A stretch of DNA of 64,000 nucleotides from Verrucomicrobiales bacterium. GTDB lineage: Bacteria; Verrucomicrobiota; Verrucomicrobiia; Verrucomicrobiales; DEV007. Shown piece by piece: positions 1-9,084 of the stretch. The stretch is taken from NCBI GenBank assembly GCA_002698785.1, contig PAAG01000016.1, forward strand, positions 1-64,000, given 5' to 3'. The number at the start of each line of letters is the position of its first letter. Position 1 is the first letter of the stretch. Position numbers and translations under genes: made by a program. Under the pieces are notes generated by a model. It saw only the letters and a program-made list of their open reading frames with translations, did not search any database and was not told the origin of the DNA.

Positions 1-80
1 ACCGATTACCGATTACCGATTACCGATTACCGATTACCGATTACCGATTACCGATTACCGATTACCGATTACCGATTACC
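1..80. repeat. Heptanucleotide tandem repeat (ACCGATT)n
   Basis: At least eleven perfect head-to-tail copies of the 7-bp unit ACCGATT fill the window from its left edge to the base before the GTG at 81, so the true array is longer. The unit is not a multiple of three and contains no stop codon in any frame; read through, it encodes a repeating T-D-Y-R-L-P-I heptad. It occupies the place where a ribosome binding site for the downstream gene should be. Confidence 0.97.
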
Positions 81-1364
81 GTGACCTCCCCCTCCCAACT
101 CCTCCAGACCCTCGACCTCACCCATCGCAGGACGATGGCTCTCATCGACGACCTGTCCGACGAACAACTCGACGTCCCCTACGAACGCGGCATCAATCCC
201 CCCATCTGGGAACTCGGCCACGCCGCCTTCTTCTACGAATTCTTCCTCCTCCGCAATCTCTACGGTATCGATCCCATCATGCCTGGATTCGATCCCGTCT
301 GGGACTCCTTCGACATCCCCCACAAAGAACGTTGGTCTCCCGGAGTCGTTCCTGACAAAAAGACAACGCTCGAATACTACAACCGCGTCGTCAACGAAAC
401 CCGCGACCGACTCGCTTCCCGAAACTACCTCTCCGACGAAGAACTCTATCTTGGCCAATACGTCATCGCCCACCAGTGCATGCACCTAGAGTCACTCATC
501 TGGTGTCGCCAGACCCTCGGCTACCAACCGCCGCCTTACTCCGAATTACTCCCCTCTACTAAAGACGCCCCCGTCATTCCGCGAGACATCACCATTCCCG
601 GAGGCACCTACTTCATCGGAGTCCCCACCCCTGATCCTGACAACAAGGCCAAAAACTTCTCCTTCGACAACGAGCGCCCCGGATTTGGAAAGCACATCGA
701 CACCTTTTCCATTTCCCCCACCCTCGTCACCCACGGCGAATTCCTGGCCTTCGTCGAAGACGGCGGCTACAAAAACAAAAACCACTGGAGCTTCGGCGGC
801 CAATACTGGCTCCGCCAACAAGACCGCACCCATCCCAGATACTGGGAAAAACGCGATGGCGAATGGACCGTCCGCCGATTCGATTGTATCGAAAATCTCG
901 ATCCTGCCACGCCCCTGCTCCACATCAGCTTCTGGGAGGCCGAAGCCTACTGCCACTGGGCCGGACGCCGACTCCCTACCGAATTCGAATGGGAAGCCGC
1001 CGCACGAGGACTCGATGCCCACAAATACCCATGGGGCTTCGATCCCAAAGAATCCCCCGGCGACCTTGATGCCAGACACCTCGGCACCGCCCCCGCCACT
1101 GCCTTTCCCGAACATGCCTGCCCCAACGGATGCCTCCAGATGATCGGCACCGCATGGGAGTGGACGACAAGCCAATACCTCCCCTACGACGGCTTCTCCG
1201 TCGACATGTATGCCTACATGTCCACCCTCCAATTCGGCGATCACAAAACCACACGAGGCGGCAGCTGCGCCACCTCCTCCTACATCATCCGCAACACCTA
1301 CCGCCAAGCCTATCACCCCGATCGGTGTGATGTGTTTACCGGGTTTCGGACGTGTGGGATCTAA
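81..1364 (+). CDS. EgtB/SenA-like non-heme iron sulfoxide/selenoxide synthase (DinB + FGE-sulfatase domains)
   Basis: A 427-residue protein with an N-terminal DinB-like helical bundle (about residues 5-150) and a C-terminal formylglycine-generating-enzyme-like domain (about 170-427, ending in RGGSC...GFRTC). The iron ligands of the EgtB family are visible as an HxxxHxE motif, H131-H135-E137, with an earlier histidine in WELGH (H47). Family members join a thiol or selenosugar to trimethylhistidine, making ergothioneine or selenoneine intermediates. The WELGH motif, rather than the WHLAH usual in EgtB, makes me lean towards the selenoneine-synthase (SenA) branch, but no SenB or SenC partner is in view. 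The GTG start directly abuts the tandem repeat and has no visible Shine-Dalgarno. The frame stays open upstream through the repeat, so the real start may lie outside the window. Confidence 0.75.
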   Translation: MTSPSQLLQTLDLTHRRTMALIDDLSDEQLDVPYERGINPPIWELGHAAFFYEFFLLRNLYGIDPIMPGFDPVWDSFDIPHKERWSPGVVPDKKTTLEYYNRVVNETRDRLASRNYLSDEELYLGQYVIAHQCMHLESLIWCRQTLGYQPPPYSELLPSTKDAPVIPRDITIPGGTYFIGVPTPDPDNKAKNFSFDNERPGFGKHIDTFSISPTLVTHGEFLAFVEDGGYKNKNHWSFGGQYWLRQQDRTHPRYWEKRDGEWTVRRFDCIENLDPATPLLHISFWEAEAYCHWAGRRLPTEFEWEAAARGLDAHKYPWGFDPKESPGDLDARHLGTAPATAFPEHACPNGCLQMIGTAWEWTTSQYLPYDGFSVDMYAYMSTLQFGDHKTTRGGSCATSSYIIRNTYRQAYHPDRCDVFTGFRTCGI

Positions 1365-1393
1365 TTAACGGACGCCCGAATGAGTTTCGATAT

Positions 1394-3067
1394 TTAAGAA
1401 ATTACAGCTGCCTCGCCAAAAAGCTCATCGATTTTCTCCGGAACAGCCTCGCTTAAATCCGCGACGATCAATTTATCGATTGCTCGGGAGCAACATACGT
1501 AAAAGAGGTTTCGCGATCGCTTGATTCGGCTCTCACTGGTATCTGTCTGAGCCAAAAGTTTACTGAACGAATATTGGTTCCAATTTGCCCCGGCATCATC
1601 GAGAACTACCAACACGTTCTGAAATTGATCACCCTTTACACCATGCTTAGTCGAATACGGAAGATTATTCCGAATCACGTCGCAGTAGTTGCTAATTTCG
1701 ATGTATGGGATGGCTAAAAGACTTGCCATGAAATCTTGGTGCTTTTCCTCGGGAGTTCCGACCTGTCCATCGACCATATTACCCAAAATCCCCATTTCAA
1801 GATCATCAAGTAGAGGGAGCAGTTCAGAATTTTTTATATGTTTGAGGACTTCCTCAACAGTTCCCTCGCTATCGATCAAGACGACCAACTCATCAAGTGC
1901 ACTCTTCACCCGGGATTTTTCATCATTTGCTGCGATTGGTTTTGCACGATTGCTAAGCAAACTGATAGTACGACCAACTTTTCCTTCCCTCCAAGATTCA
2001 ATCACTGACTCAATCTTCTCGATAAAGAACTTTGCAATAGAATCTTCGCCACTCTGAAACCGGTCACGCGCGAAGCCACCAAGATCGTTGTACACATTCC
2101 AGAGAGCCTCATACCCTGCCTTGCGCGCGATAAGACGATGTGTCAGAAAAAGAACCTTCAACTCGCCCTCCAACTCCACCCCCAATGACTCACGCACCTT
2201 TTGCTGCGCCACTATAGAGAGGTCGCCATTTGGGTCAATCCCCCCTAAATTAACATAAATCGCGGCGCCTTGGAGATTGTTCCCTGCAGGCACCTGTTCA
2301 ATGTCAGTTCGCACATTGTTAAGGAGACTGATCACAGCCTTTGAACAACGATAATTTTCTTCCTTTTTAATTGGCACCAACAAATCACTATGTTCCGAAG
2401 AAAGCTCCCCTACTCCGCTTGAATAGATGCTTTGCATCTTATCGCCAAAAAAACCAAGTAACGGAGGAGAATTTGCTTTCGCCAAGTAGTCGAGTAAAAC
2501 TGAAACCACTAACGGATCAGTGTCTTGATATTCGTCCACAAAAATGACAGGAAACCGTGCAGCAACCAATTTTGACAACATCGGGTAATCGCGAAACATA
2601 ACATGCGCAACACCAAGAAGATCGTCGTGAAACAAGCGACCTTCCAGGAAATTCGCACCACGATCAGAATAGGTAACACCAATGCTGCCCAACGAATCTT
2701 CTAACTCTTTTTGATCCTGTCTTCGGCGGCTTCTAACGGGAAGATTTTCATTGAAGATTTTTAGTGCAACTTTCAACTCCTTCTGAAACGGCTTGATCGC
2801 GGCCCAAAGAAAATCGTGGATTGTAGAAACAACAAAAAGCGGATCATACTCCGTCCTCTCGATGATTTCTTCCTTTGCAACATTAGTGAAAGTGACGCAT
2901 GCAACCCGCTGACTATCTGTCACGACCGCACCGCGACCTTCACCGCGAATGTAGTCAAGAGCACGAATAAGAGATGATGTTTTGCCTGATCCCGCACCAG
3001 CATCCACGAGAAAGCTCCTTCGCGCCTTCAGACACTTAAGTATTTTTGTGTCCGCCTTCGTAGTCAT
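1394..3067 (-). CDS. gajB: Gabija anti-phage protein GajB, UvrD/Rep-like helicase
   Basis: A 557-residue superfamily 1 helicase: Walker A AGAGSGKT (residues 23-30), Walker B DEYQDTD (178-184), a motif IV-like NYRCS, a motif V region around TKHGVKGDQF, and motif VI NLFYVCCSRA near the C-terminus. It is shorter than housekeeping UvrD (about 700 aa) and close in size to GajB proteins. The chosen ATG at 3067 overlaps the stop of the upstream OLD nuclease gene as ATGA, implying translational coupling; an alternative start 8 codons upstream would give a larger overlap. In Gabija systems GajB joins GajA in a complex and is thought to sense nucleotides or DNA ends during infection. The pair is more AT-rich than its surroundings, consistent with horizontal acquisition. 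Confidence 0.88.
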   Translation of the reverse strand: MTTKADTKILKCLKARRSFLVDAGAGSGKTSSLIRALDYIRGEGRGAVVTDSQRVACVTFTNVAKEEIIERTEYDPLFVVSTIHDFLWAAIKPFQKELKVALKIFNENLPVRSRRRQDQKELEDSLGSIGVTYSDRGANFLEGRLFHDDLLGVAHVMFRDYPMLSKLVAARFPVIFVDEYQDTDPLVVSVLLDYLAKANSPPLLGFFGDKMQSIYSSGVGELSSEHSDLLVPIKKEENYRCSKAVISLLNNVRTDIEQVPAGNNLQGAAIYVNLGGIDPNGDLSIVAQQKVRESLGVELEGELKVLFLTHRLIARKAGYEALWNVYNDLGGFARDRFQSGEDSIAKFFIEKIESVIESWREGKVGRTISLLSNRAKPIAANDEKSRVKSALDELVVLIDSEGTVEEVLKHIKNSELLPLLDDLEMGILGNMVDGQVGTPEEKHQDFMASLLAIPYIEISNYCDVIRNNLPYSTKHGVKGDQFQNVLVVLDDAGANWNQYSFSKLLAQTDTSESRIKRSRNLFYVCCSRAIDKLIVADLSEAVPEKIDELFGEAAVIS

Positions 3068-5061
3068 TCCACCTGATGCTGCGCGAGCCAAGAAAGCCCC
3101 TCTTTAATGTAAAGTGGAATATTCCAGCCTGGCATAACCATAAGGTCGAGGGCGAAATCTACCTTTCCTAGTTTACCGCTCAATCCCCACGCCTGATCAG
3201 TGAGCCCACCATCAATCGCCTTCTTAACAGCAGCCTTTGTTGTGCTCAGCTTCTCATAATTGTCTTCTAGCCATGCCAAATTCGAGTAGATAAATGACTC
3301 TTCGAACGATCGCCCACAATGACCGTCTTGCGTAACTTGGTAAGCAACTCGAATGCAACCTCGAATTTTGGCACCAGCGTCACACGCCATCAACTCCGCG
3401 ATTGATCCCTTCTTCGGAATCCAATTGCGCAAACAGGCGTTGCTCGTCCCCTTACCTTTAGCGACAGGGCATTTCTTCCCATTTCCATCAACGGAATCCA
3501 AATCGGTGATAATCAGGGTGGGAATGCCTAGAAAATCTATTATCGGCTTAAACTTGTGTGCGTGGCCGCCCCCAACCTCTGAGATGCTGACATACTGACT
3601 CGTCAAGGTTTCGCAACCCTCAACCTTAGCGAGTTCTTCGATCATCATAGGCAACAGCAGTCGCTCGACTTGCCCTTCAACGAAAATGGCTTTGTCTGCG
3701 AAAAACAGATCGCAATGCGTTAAGCGTACGTAACGGCGCAGGAATCCGAGAAGTTCGGGTTCGTCAACGGGCAACGGAAGCTTCGACAAATCACGTATTG
3801 ATACTTCTCGACCATGACGACGGAAATATCGAATCGGTTCAAACCCAGAATGAGCGATCATGTGCGAGGAGTGAGTAGAAAGCAGAACCTGTGCTCTCGT
3901 GCCGCCATCACTCTCTAGGGCTTTAGAAATCTCGCCAATGAACACCGCTTGCATTTGCGGGTGCAAATGAGCCTCAGGTTCCTCAATCGCAATGATATGA
4001 ACTCGAGGTCTCTCCCCTACAATTGTCTCAACACACGCCCTAAAAGACTCAAGTTGTAACACAATATAAATGAGGTTTTTGTATCCAAGCCCGTTATACT
4101 TTTCCGGTAGTTCAAATTCCTCGGTGACTCCTTCCTTATCGATTTGCTCGCTTGCGTAGTAAATGCGTGCATTATCCTGATAAATCGTTTCAGCATTAAT
4201 TTCTGCACGAACACGGAGGTCGGGCGCGGTCTGGCCTGCCGGATAGCCAAAGCTTTGAAGGCGCTTCGTAAGACGACTGAACGCAAGGCTGTATCGCTTT
4301 GTCAATTCGCTCGAACTTTCCGTCAGCATATCTTCGATTGCCCGGTGTCCCTCCCCATTATCAACTCTATAAAACCGTTCGTAGTGATCGTACAAAAGAT
4401 TCGAGAGCTTTGCCGACCTACTGCCCTCGTCATCATCGACATGACGCTGTGCAGGCACAATATCGATACGCAATAAAGTATTCAGGAGACCCACTTCATC
4501 CACTGTTTCTACCTCCCGACCATCGTGCGAGACCTTAAAAAAGACGCGCTTAAAGTAATCACCGAAACTGTTGTGGAGAAACTCGCAAAGGCTTTGCTCT
4601 TCTCGCGGCCTCTCTTCGAAATCATCGAGTAACTTTTTCGAACTCTCAAGTGCAATCTCGATACGAAGCCGAACTCTGTTCGTACGTTCGTTGAGATCCA
4701 TCAATAATCGAGTGGCAGCTATCAAATCTTCGGGACTCTGGTCGTACGAAAATGTCAGATCTAGCCGCATACGTGGCGAAAATCGCTTCAAGTACCCAAG
4801 CTTCTCCTCAACATTAGAACTGCTGCTAAGCAAATTTTGGATTCGTCGAAAGTCGCGATGCCGAATTTGGGAAAGATCGAAGAATGAAATTCTCGGTGTC
4901 TTCCCTGCTCGACCGACAAAGAGGCGAAGAGCGTCCATTACCGATGTCTTTCCGCTGTTGTTTGGACCAACGAGAACGGTAGTTGTCGTATCGCTAGCGA
5001 GGTCAACCTCAAGTCGGCGCAATAGTCTAAAATTTCTTATTTCTATTGTTTCAAGGCGCAT
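3064..5061 (-). CDS. gajA: Gabija anti-phage protein GajA, OLD-family ATPase/TOPRIM nuclease
   Basis: A 665-residue OLD-family protein. It starts with an SMC/RecF-like fold (IEIRNFRLL) and Walker A GPNNSGKT (residues 32-39), has a long helical middle, then an ABC-type Walker B IAIEEPEAHLHP near residue 355 followed by LLSTHSSHMI. A TOPRIM domain follows, with the acidic glutamate in FVEGQVERLL (about 457) and DLDSVDG (about 517). Class 2 OLD nucleases paired with a UvrD-like helicase define Gabija, which nicks phage DNA when nucleotide pools fall. It is somewhat longer than typical GajA (about 580 aa). A GGAG sequence lies 13 nt upstream of the ATG, a little far for a ribosome binding site. 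No third defence gene is adjacent. Confidence 0.88.
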   Translation of the reverse strand: MRLETIEIRNFRLLRRLEVDLASDTTTTVLVGPNNSGKTSVMDALRLFVGRAGKTPRISFFDLSQIRHRDFRRIQNLLSSSSNVEEKLGYLKRFSPRMRLDLTFSYDQSPEDLIAATRLLMDLNERTNRVRLRIEIALESSKKLLDDFEERPREEQSLCEFLHNSFGDYFKRVFFKVSHDGREVETVDEVGLLNTLLRIDIVPAQRHVDDDEGSRSAKLSNLLYDHYERFYRVDNGEGHRAIEDMLTESSSELTKRYSLAFSRLTKRLQSFGYPAGQTAPDLRVRAEINAETIYQDNARIYYASEQIDKEGVTEEFELPEKYNGLGYKNLIYIVLQLESFRACVETIVGERPRVHIIAIEEPEAHLHPQMQAVFIGEISKALESDGGTRAQVLLSTHSSHMIAHSGFEPIRYFRRHGREVSIRDLSKLPLPVDEPELLGFLRRYVRLTHCDLFFADKAIFVEGQVERLLLPMMIEELAKVEGCETLTSQYVSISEVGGGHAHKFKPIIDFLGIPTLIITDLDSVDGNGKKCPVAKGKGTSNACLRNWIPKKGSIAELMACDAGAKIRGCIRVAYQVTQDGHCGRSFEESFIYSNLAWLEDNYEKLSTTKAAVKKAIDGGLTDQAWGLSGKLGKVDFALDLMVMPGWNIPLYIKEGLSWLAQHQVE

Positions 5062-5380
5062 ATGAAAGATGGGGACTCCAAAAGGAAAAAGCTCAACTAG
5101 AATGACAGAGGACAGGCCGACTCTACTAGTGGAAAATTTCCCTTATAGCCCCATGGAAACAAAAAAACGTAACTAACTCCAATGTTATATATTCTGCTAG
5201 CATCGATTTTCCAAGAAAAGGTGTCGTTTGTCTCTTTTCAATTTTTCAGCGAGATTTTGACCAGACCGCAGTGTCAAAAAGGCGCCCTGGAGAATTCCCA
5301 CATCGGCATCACCTACTTTCTCGCCATCCCCGCATTCGTTTCGACACCTTCAAGCATTCCGAGATCAATCCTCATTCGCA

Positions 5381-5409
5381 TCGATAAATTCATGTTGTTC
5401 TGTTAGAAT
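5381..5409 (+). promoter_or_regulatory. Promoter-like TCGATA-N17-TAGAAT
   Basis: A TCGATA hexamer (5381-5386) is separated by 17 bases from an extended -10-like TGT-TAGAAT (TAGAAT at 5404-5409). It closely resembles the element at 8874-8902. The next plus-strand gene is more than 900 bases away, so its target is unclear. Confidence 0.3.
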
Positions 5410-5454
5410 CCCTAAGAACAACCTCTACAGCGCAACTGTCAACCGAACGACCAC

Positions 5455-5485
5455 TTGAACGTTCAAAGTTGAGCGTTGAACGTTC
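5455..5485. repeat. Short direct and palindromic repeat (TTGAACGTTC x2)
   Basis: Two copies of TTGAACGTTC (5455-5464 and 5476-5485), each containing the palindrome GAACGTTC, flank AAAGTTGAGCG, itself similar to the unit. This is a small intergenic repeat of unknown role. Confidence 0.6.
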
Positions 5486-5597
5486 TCCTCCCATCACTTC
5501 CCACCTAGGTACTTCGCAGCCTTGGTGAAGATCGGATCATTTTGATATATCACCATCATCCGAAAACAGCTCCGATCTCTGACTTCAGCCGATACCC

Positions 5598-6182
5598 CTA
5601 CGACTTCCCCGCCCTCTCGTGCAGAGCACGCATCATCGCCTCTACCTCTTTCGGCTTCTCCACACTCATAAAACCAAACTCGTGAATATACGGGCGCCCC
5701 TTGGTGTTGTATTTCTCTTCCTTTCCGAGAATCACATCACCGGTTCCATCCTTCTTTTCACGACGGTAAATCTCTCCAAGCTCATCGGGCCGAAAGCTTC
5801 GGATCGTCTTTGAAAATCCCGACTTGATCATGATCCCCCGCTTCTCCGTGATCGCATACACCGTCTTCTTGGCGCTGCGATAGGAGAAGACCGGAGACAG
5901 GAACATTCCGATTCCAATCAGCACAAACGGAACCCCGAACAGCGGGAATGGATCAATCCCTTCCGAAAAATCCGGAATCTTGAATCCCGACGCCCCATAG
6001 ATCCAGAACAAGGCAAAAGCCGTCCAGGGAATCGAGAACAGAAACGGAACGATTGAGGCAACCGTGAACATCCGGGGAATAGGGCTTTCCATCCACTGCA
6101 CACGCTCCCCCGGTTCAAGTTCCTGATCCACGAGGTTTCGCAACTCCCTCGGAACCATTTTGTCTCTAAGAATCCTGATCAT
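5598..6182 (-). CDS. Membrane protein with PH-like domain
   Basis: A protein of about 194 residues. A short N-terminal cytosolic part (containing LEPGERVQWMESPIP) is followed by two hydrophobic segments, roughly residues 45-75 and 90-115, and then a soluble domain with YAITEKRGIMI and an RSFRPDELGEI stretch. This layout, LxxGE..WxG-like start, two membrane helices and a beta-rich YxxTxxR domain, matches bacterial PH (bPH2) membrane proteins of unknown function. The ATG at 6182 is chosen over a longer frame that would overlap the divergent neighbour; an ATG at 6158 is also possible. Confidence 0.65.
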   Translation of the reverse strand: MIRILRDKMVPRELRNLVDQELEPGERVQWMESPIPRMFTVASIVPFLFSIPWTAFALFWIYGASGFKIPDFSEGIDPFPLFGVPFVLIGIGMFLSPVFSYRSAKKTVYAITEKRGIMIKSGFSKTIRSFRPDELGEIYRREKKDGTGDVILGKEEKYNTKGRPYIHEFGFMSVEKPKEVEAMMRALHERAGKS

Positions 6183-6336
6183 TGTTTCGCTTCGCGAACC
6201 TATACAGCGACAAACACCAAAGACAACCTCACCTTTCCTCGGCCGAAGTTTTCCGCAACTCGGGGGACTCAGCAGAGTTAACTCCCTTTGTCGACAAACC
6301 CACAAAAGAACAACGGAAAGCCAATTCCAGCACCCA

Positions 6337-7794
6337 ATGAAGCTCGCCCAAACTCCCCTCTTCATTCTCACACTTCTTGTCTTGCCAGTCCTCACCCTGA
6401 AAGCAGAGGAGTCGATCACTTTCTCCATTTCCCCGGATACCCTCACCGATCTACCATCTCGCTGGGCCGACTACTTCGGAACACACTACACCAGCTCGAC
6501 AGAAGATGCCGGCACCGTATGGAATACAGTGAGGAGCTTCGGCGGTCCTCACATTGGCATATCCATCGATGCCAACGAAAACGCCCCTGTCAGAACCGGC
6601 CCTTTTACGGGAAAGGAAATCCAGTTCGATCTCAGCGACTTTCACCCACCACGAGGACAACCGACTGCAGAAACGCTCGTTCCCGACCTCATCGAGAAGA
6701 ATTTCACCGCCATCTACCTTACCACGAGCATCGTTCGTCCGAGCCACGAACCGTTCGACAAAGACCGCCTCTACTGGGCCGTCCGCATGATCCACGAAAA
6801 GCATCCCTCCGCCTCCGAGCACATCGTCTGGCAAATCGGAAACGAAGTTGTCAGCGGTCACTTCGACCCCAAAGGAGTCTGGAAGAAGAGGTCTCGCGAA
6901 GACCGCCAGCCGAACCAAATCAAAGAAGACAACTTCTTCGGCTACGACCTCGCATGGAAAGAAGACTACTACATCAATGACTACCTCGCCCCCGCCCTCG
7001 AAGCCATTCAGCGAGCATCAAACGACGTCTACAACGATCCCAAAAGAATTCAGACGGCCCTAGGTTCCATGAACCCCTACAACAAGCCCAATCTCGTCTT
7101 CCTGAAAAACGTGATGAATGCAGAATTCGACGGGCGCCAGGCCCCCACCCTTCAGGGCAAAAAGATCGCCGACCAGATCGACTACCTCACGGTTCACTAC
7201 ATGACCGGCGCGCCCCGATCCATCTCCACCCTGCAGGGCTACTACGAGGACTACATCACCACCGGAAAGGTCAAAGGAGTCTGGATCACCGAGGATCACG
7301 GTAAAGGCGGTCGCGGACCAGTCACCATTCTCGACCGCAGCATGCGGTATCTGAGCTGGGTTGCATCGAATACCATGAACGCCACCCAGACCCGCCTCTG
7401 CTGGTGGGGCGAAAACGACAGAGACCCCGGTGGCCCGGGGCGGGAGGCAGCCACCTTGATGGGAGAATTCTTCCAAGGTTCCGATATTCACTTCGGCCAC
7501 GTACCCATTGGAGATGGCTCCGCCTACCTGGTGAGCGACGGCGTAGATCACAAGCTCACAAGGATGGTCGTGGTATTGAGCAACAGTAGAGAGATCTCTC
7601 ATGATCCTCTCAAGCTGGACATGGCCCTTCCCTCACAGGCACCTACGGATTGGACCATTCGTGGCATTCAATATTCATCAACCGAACCGGGCAAAGAGTT
7701 CGAACCGGCTTCGACAGTCTCCGACCAGACAATTCACATAGAAATGCAGAGAGAAAACCCAGAACCCCTCATTCTCCTCATCGAAGCCAAGTAG
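6337..7794 (+). CDS. Secreted glycoside hydrolase-like protein (clan GH-A type)
   Basis: A 485-residue protein with a clear signal peptide (MKLAQ..., cleavage near LKAEE). The body looks like a TIM-barrel glycosidase: IVWQIGNEV carries the Asn-Glu typical of a clan GH-A acid/base (E170), and VWITEDHG supplies a plausible nucleophile glutamate (E319) at the usual distance, followed by a beta-rich C-terminal domain. The exact family and substrate cannot be assigned from sequence alone. The ATG at 6337 starts the signal peptide; a longer frame from 6160 would add a non-signal leader overlapping the divergent gene. It is followed after 11 bases by another secreted hydrolase gene, probably in one transcript. 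Confidence 0.65.
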   Translation: MKLAQTPLFILTLLVLPVLTLKAEESITFSISPDTLTDLPSRWADYFGTHYTSSTEDAGTVWNTVRSFGGPHIGISIDANENAPVRTGPFTGKEIQFDLSDFHPPRGQPTAETLVPDLIEKNFTAIYLTTSIVRPSHEPFDKDRLYWAVRMIHEKHPSASEHIVWQIGNEVVSGHFDPKGVWKKRSREDRQPNQIKEDNFFGYDLAWKEDYYINDYLAPALEAIQRASNDVYNDPKRIQTALGSMNPYNKPNLVFLKNVMNAEFDGRQAPTLQGKKIADQIDYLTVHYMTGAPRSISTLQGYYEDYITTGKVKGVWITEDHGKGGRGPVTILDRSMRYLSWVASNTMNATQTRLCWWGENDRDPGGPGREAATLMGEFFQGSDIHFGHVPIGDGSAYLVSDGVDHKLTRMVVVLSNSREISHDPLKLDMALPSQAPTDWTIRGIQYSSTEPGKEFEPASTVSDQTIHIEMQRENPEPLILLIEAK

Positions 7795-7805
7795 CCCGCC
7801 ACGCC

Positions 7806-8828
7806 ATGAAACACTTCACCCTTACGGTATTCCTTTCCTTCATCCTATCCCAAGTCCTCATCGCCCAAACCCCGCAGCAGATTGCGGACTATTTCGACAA
7901 ACACCCCGAGGCCGACACAAACAATGACGGCACCCTGACAAGGGAAGAAGCCCGCGCCCATCGCAGAATGAGCCGGGATCCCAGTAGCGGCGACAACGCC
8001 CCTTCCAGATCCGCTATTAGAGGTGCTCAAATCTCCCTGACCGAGTCCCCTATCGAAGAAGTCGCCCTCCAATCCGAAGACGATGTCGACCTCACCTTCG
8101 TCTACCGTAAACCAGTTGGAGAAGGTCCATTCCCCACCATCATCTTTTTTCACGGTGGAGGCTCCACCACCGACCAAAGGACGCTCCAGAACAACCTCCG
8201 TTCCGGCGCCATCCAGACTCGCTTTCTGGAAAAGGATTACCTCACAGTAGCATCCACCCGCCGCCCATACTGGGCTTCCCGACAGAAAGAACGCCCCCAC
8301 GGATTCTACGACGCCGTCAAAGACACCAAAGCCATCATCAAGAAAGTATCCACCCTCCCCGGCGTCGATCCCGAAAACATCATTCTTTACGGAGGTAGCG
8401 GAGGCGGCATCCTCGCCATCGTATCAGCCGCTGGCTCAGATATCGCCGCCGTTATCGCTGGCGAACCCGCCACCGTGATCCCCCTCGATCCCAAGACCGG
8501 ACAAACGGCCACCCCTCGGGACTATGAATCCATAATGGAAGATCCCTTATCCAAATACACCGCGGAAAGAAAAGCAGAGATGCAATCCTGGATGAAAGAG
8601 ATCACCTGCCCCATTCTCCTCCTTCAGGGAAACCACGTCGACCTCTACAAGAGCAACTTCGAACTCCTTATTCCCGAGATGCAAAAGCTCGGCAAAGACA
8701 TCACCGCCATCGAATACCCTGGTCTCTCCCACGGCTTCTACTGGGGCACTCCCCGAACCGGTGCCACCGAAGAAACCGTCGAAAAGGTCATCACCGACTC
8801 ACTCGAGTTTTTGCGAAAAGCGCAGTAA
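7806..8828 (+). CDS. Secreted alpha/beta hydrolase with EF-hand
   Basis: A 340-residue protein. The signal peptide (residues 1-20) is followed by an EF-hand-like calcium loop DTNNDGTLTREE (37-48) and an alpha/beta hydrolase domain. The oxyanion strand reads FFHGGGS, the nucleophile elbow is GGSGG (S198), and a late histidine sits in LSHGFYWG (about 310). These are the features of a dienelactone-hydrolase or esterase-like serine hydrolase; the substrate is unknown. It lies 11 bases after the glycosidase-like gene, suggesting joint expression for polysaccharide or ester degradation. Confidence 0.75.
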   Translation: MKHFTLTVFLSFILSQVLIAQTPQQIADYFDKHPEADTNNDGTLTREEARAHRRMSRDPSSGDNAPSRSAIRGAQISLTESPIEEVALQSEDDVDLTFVYRKPVGEGPFPTIIFFHGGGSTTDQRTLQNNLRSGAIQTRFLEKDYLTVASTRRPYWASRQKERPHGFYDAVKDTKAIIKKVSTLPGVDPENIILYGGSGGGILAIVSAAGSDIAAVIAGEPATVIPLDPKTGQTATPRDYESIMEDPLSKYTAERKAEMQSWMKEITCPILLLQGNHVDLYKSNFELLIPEMQKLGKDITAIEYPGLSHGFYWGTPRTGATEETVEKVITDSLEFLRKAQ

Positions 8829-8873
8829 AAGAAACCGACCTTTCTCGTACTGTCCCACGTTTGGTCGATTGCC

Positions 8874-8902
8874 TCGACATTCCAATGTGTTTCTGTTAGA
8901 AT
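8874..8902 (+). promoter_or_regulatory. Sigma-70-like promoter for the SGNH hydrolase gene
   Basis: TCGACA (8874-8879), a 17-base spacer, then TAGAAT (8897-8902) with an extended -10 TG (TGT-TAGAAT). It lies about 180 bases upstream of the ATG at 9085 in the gap after the alpha/beta hydrolase gene. Confidence 0.5.
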
Positions 8903-9084
8903 GATCTCTAATCTGAGTTATCACATGGTCTTAAATCCCCCCTATGCCTAACCGAGCGATCCCGGTGTAACTCCCCGACAACCGAAAAAACCTATCATTT
9001 CCCCTCATTTTCCAAAATTCCTCCCCGGAAGACTTGGATTTATGGACAGTTCGGTCTAAAAATCCCCTTTCAGCCCGACAACTC

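Larger units (their letters stand above)
5062..5597. other. Intergenic region between Gabija and a PH-like gene
   Basis: About 540 bases with no convincing gene; a 74-codon open frame at 5182-5406 has no ribosome binding site or recognisable motif. It holds a promoter-like pair TCGATA-N17-TAGAAT (5381-5409, plus strand) and a short repeat at 5455-5485. The Gabija promoter presumably lies in the AT-rich stretch just right of 5061. Confidence 0.6.

Noticed and set aside
546-1316. Long minus-strand open frame over the EgtB-like gene
   Set aside because: Glycine/valine-rich shadow of a C-biased gene; the plus strand has clear family motifs.
5182-5406. A 74-codon open frame in the spacer after Gabija
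   Set aside because: No ribosome binding site, no motif, and composition typical of spacer sequence.
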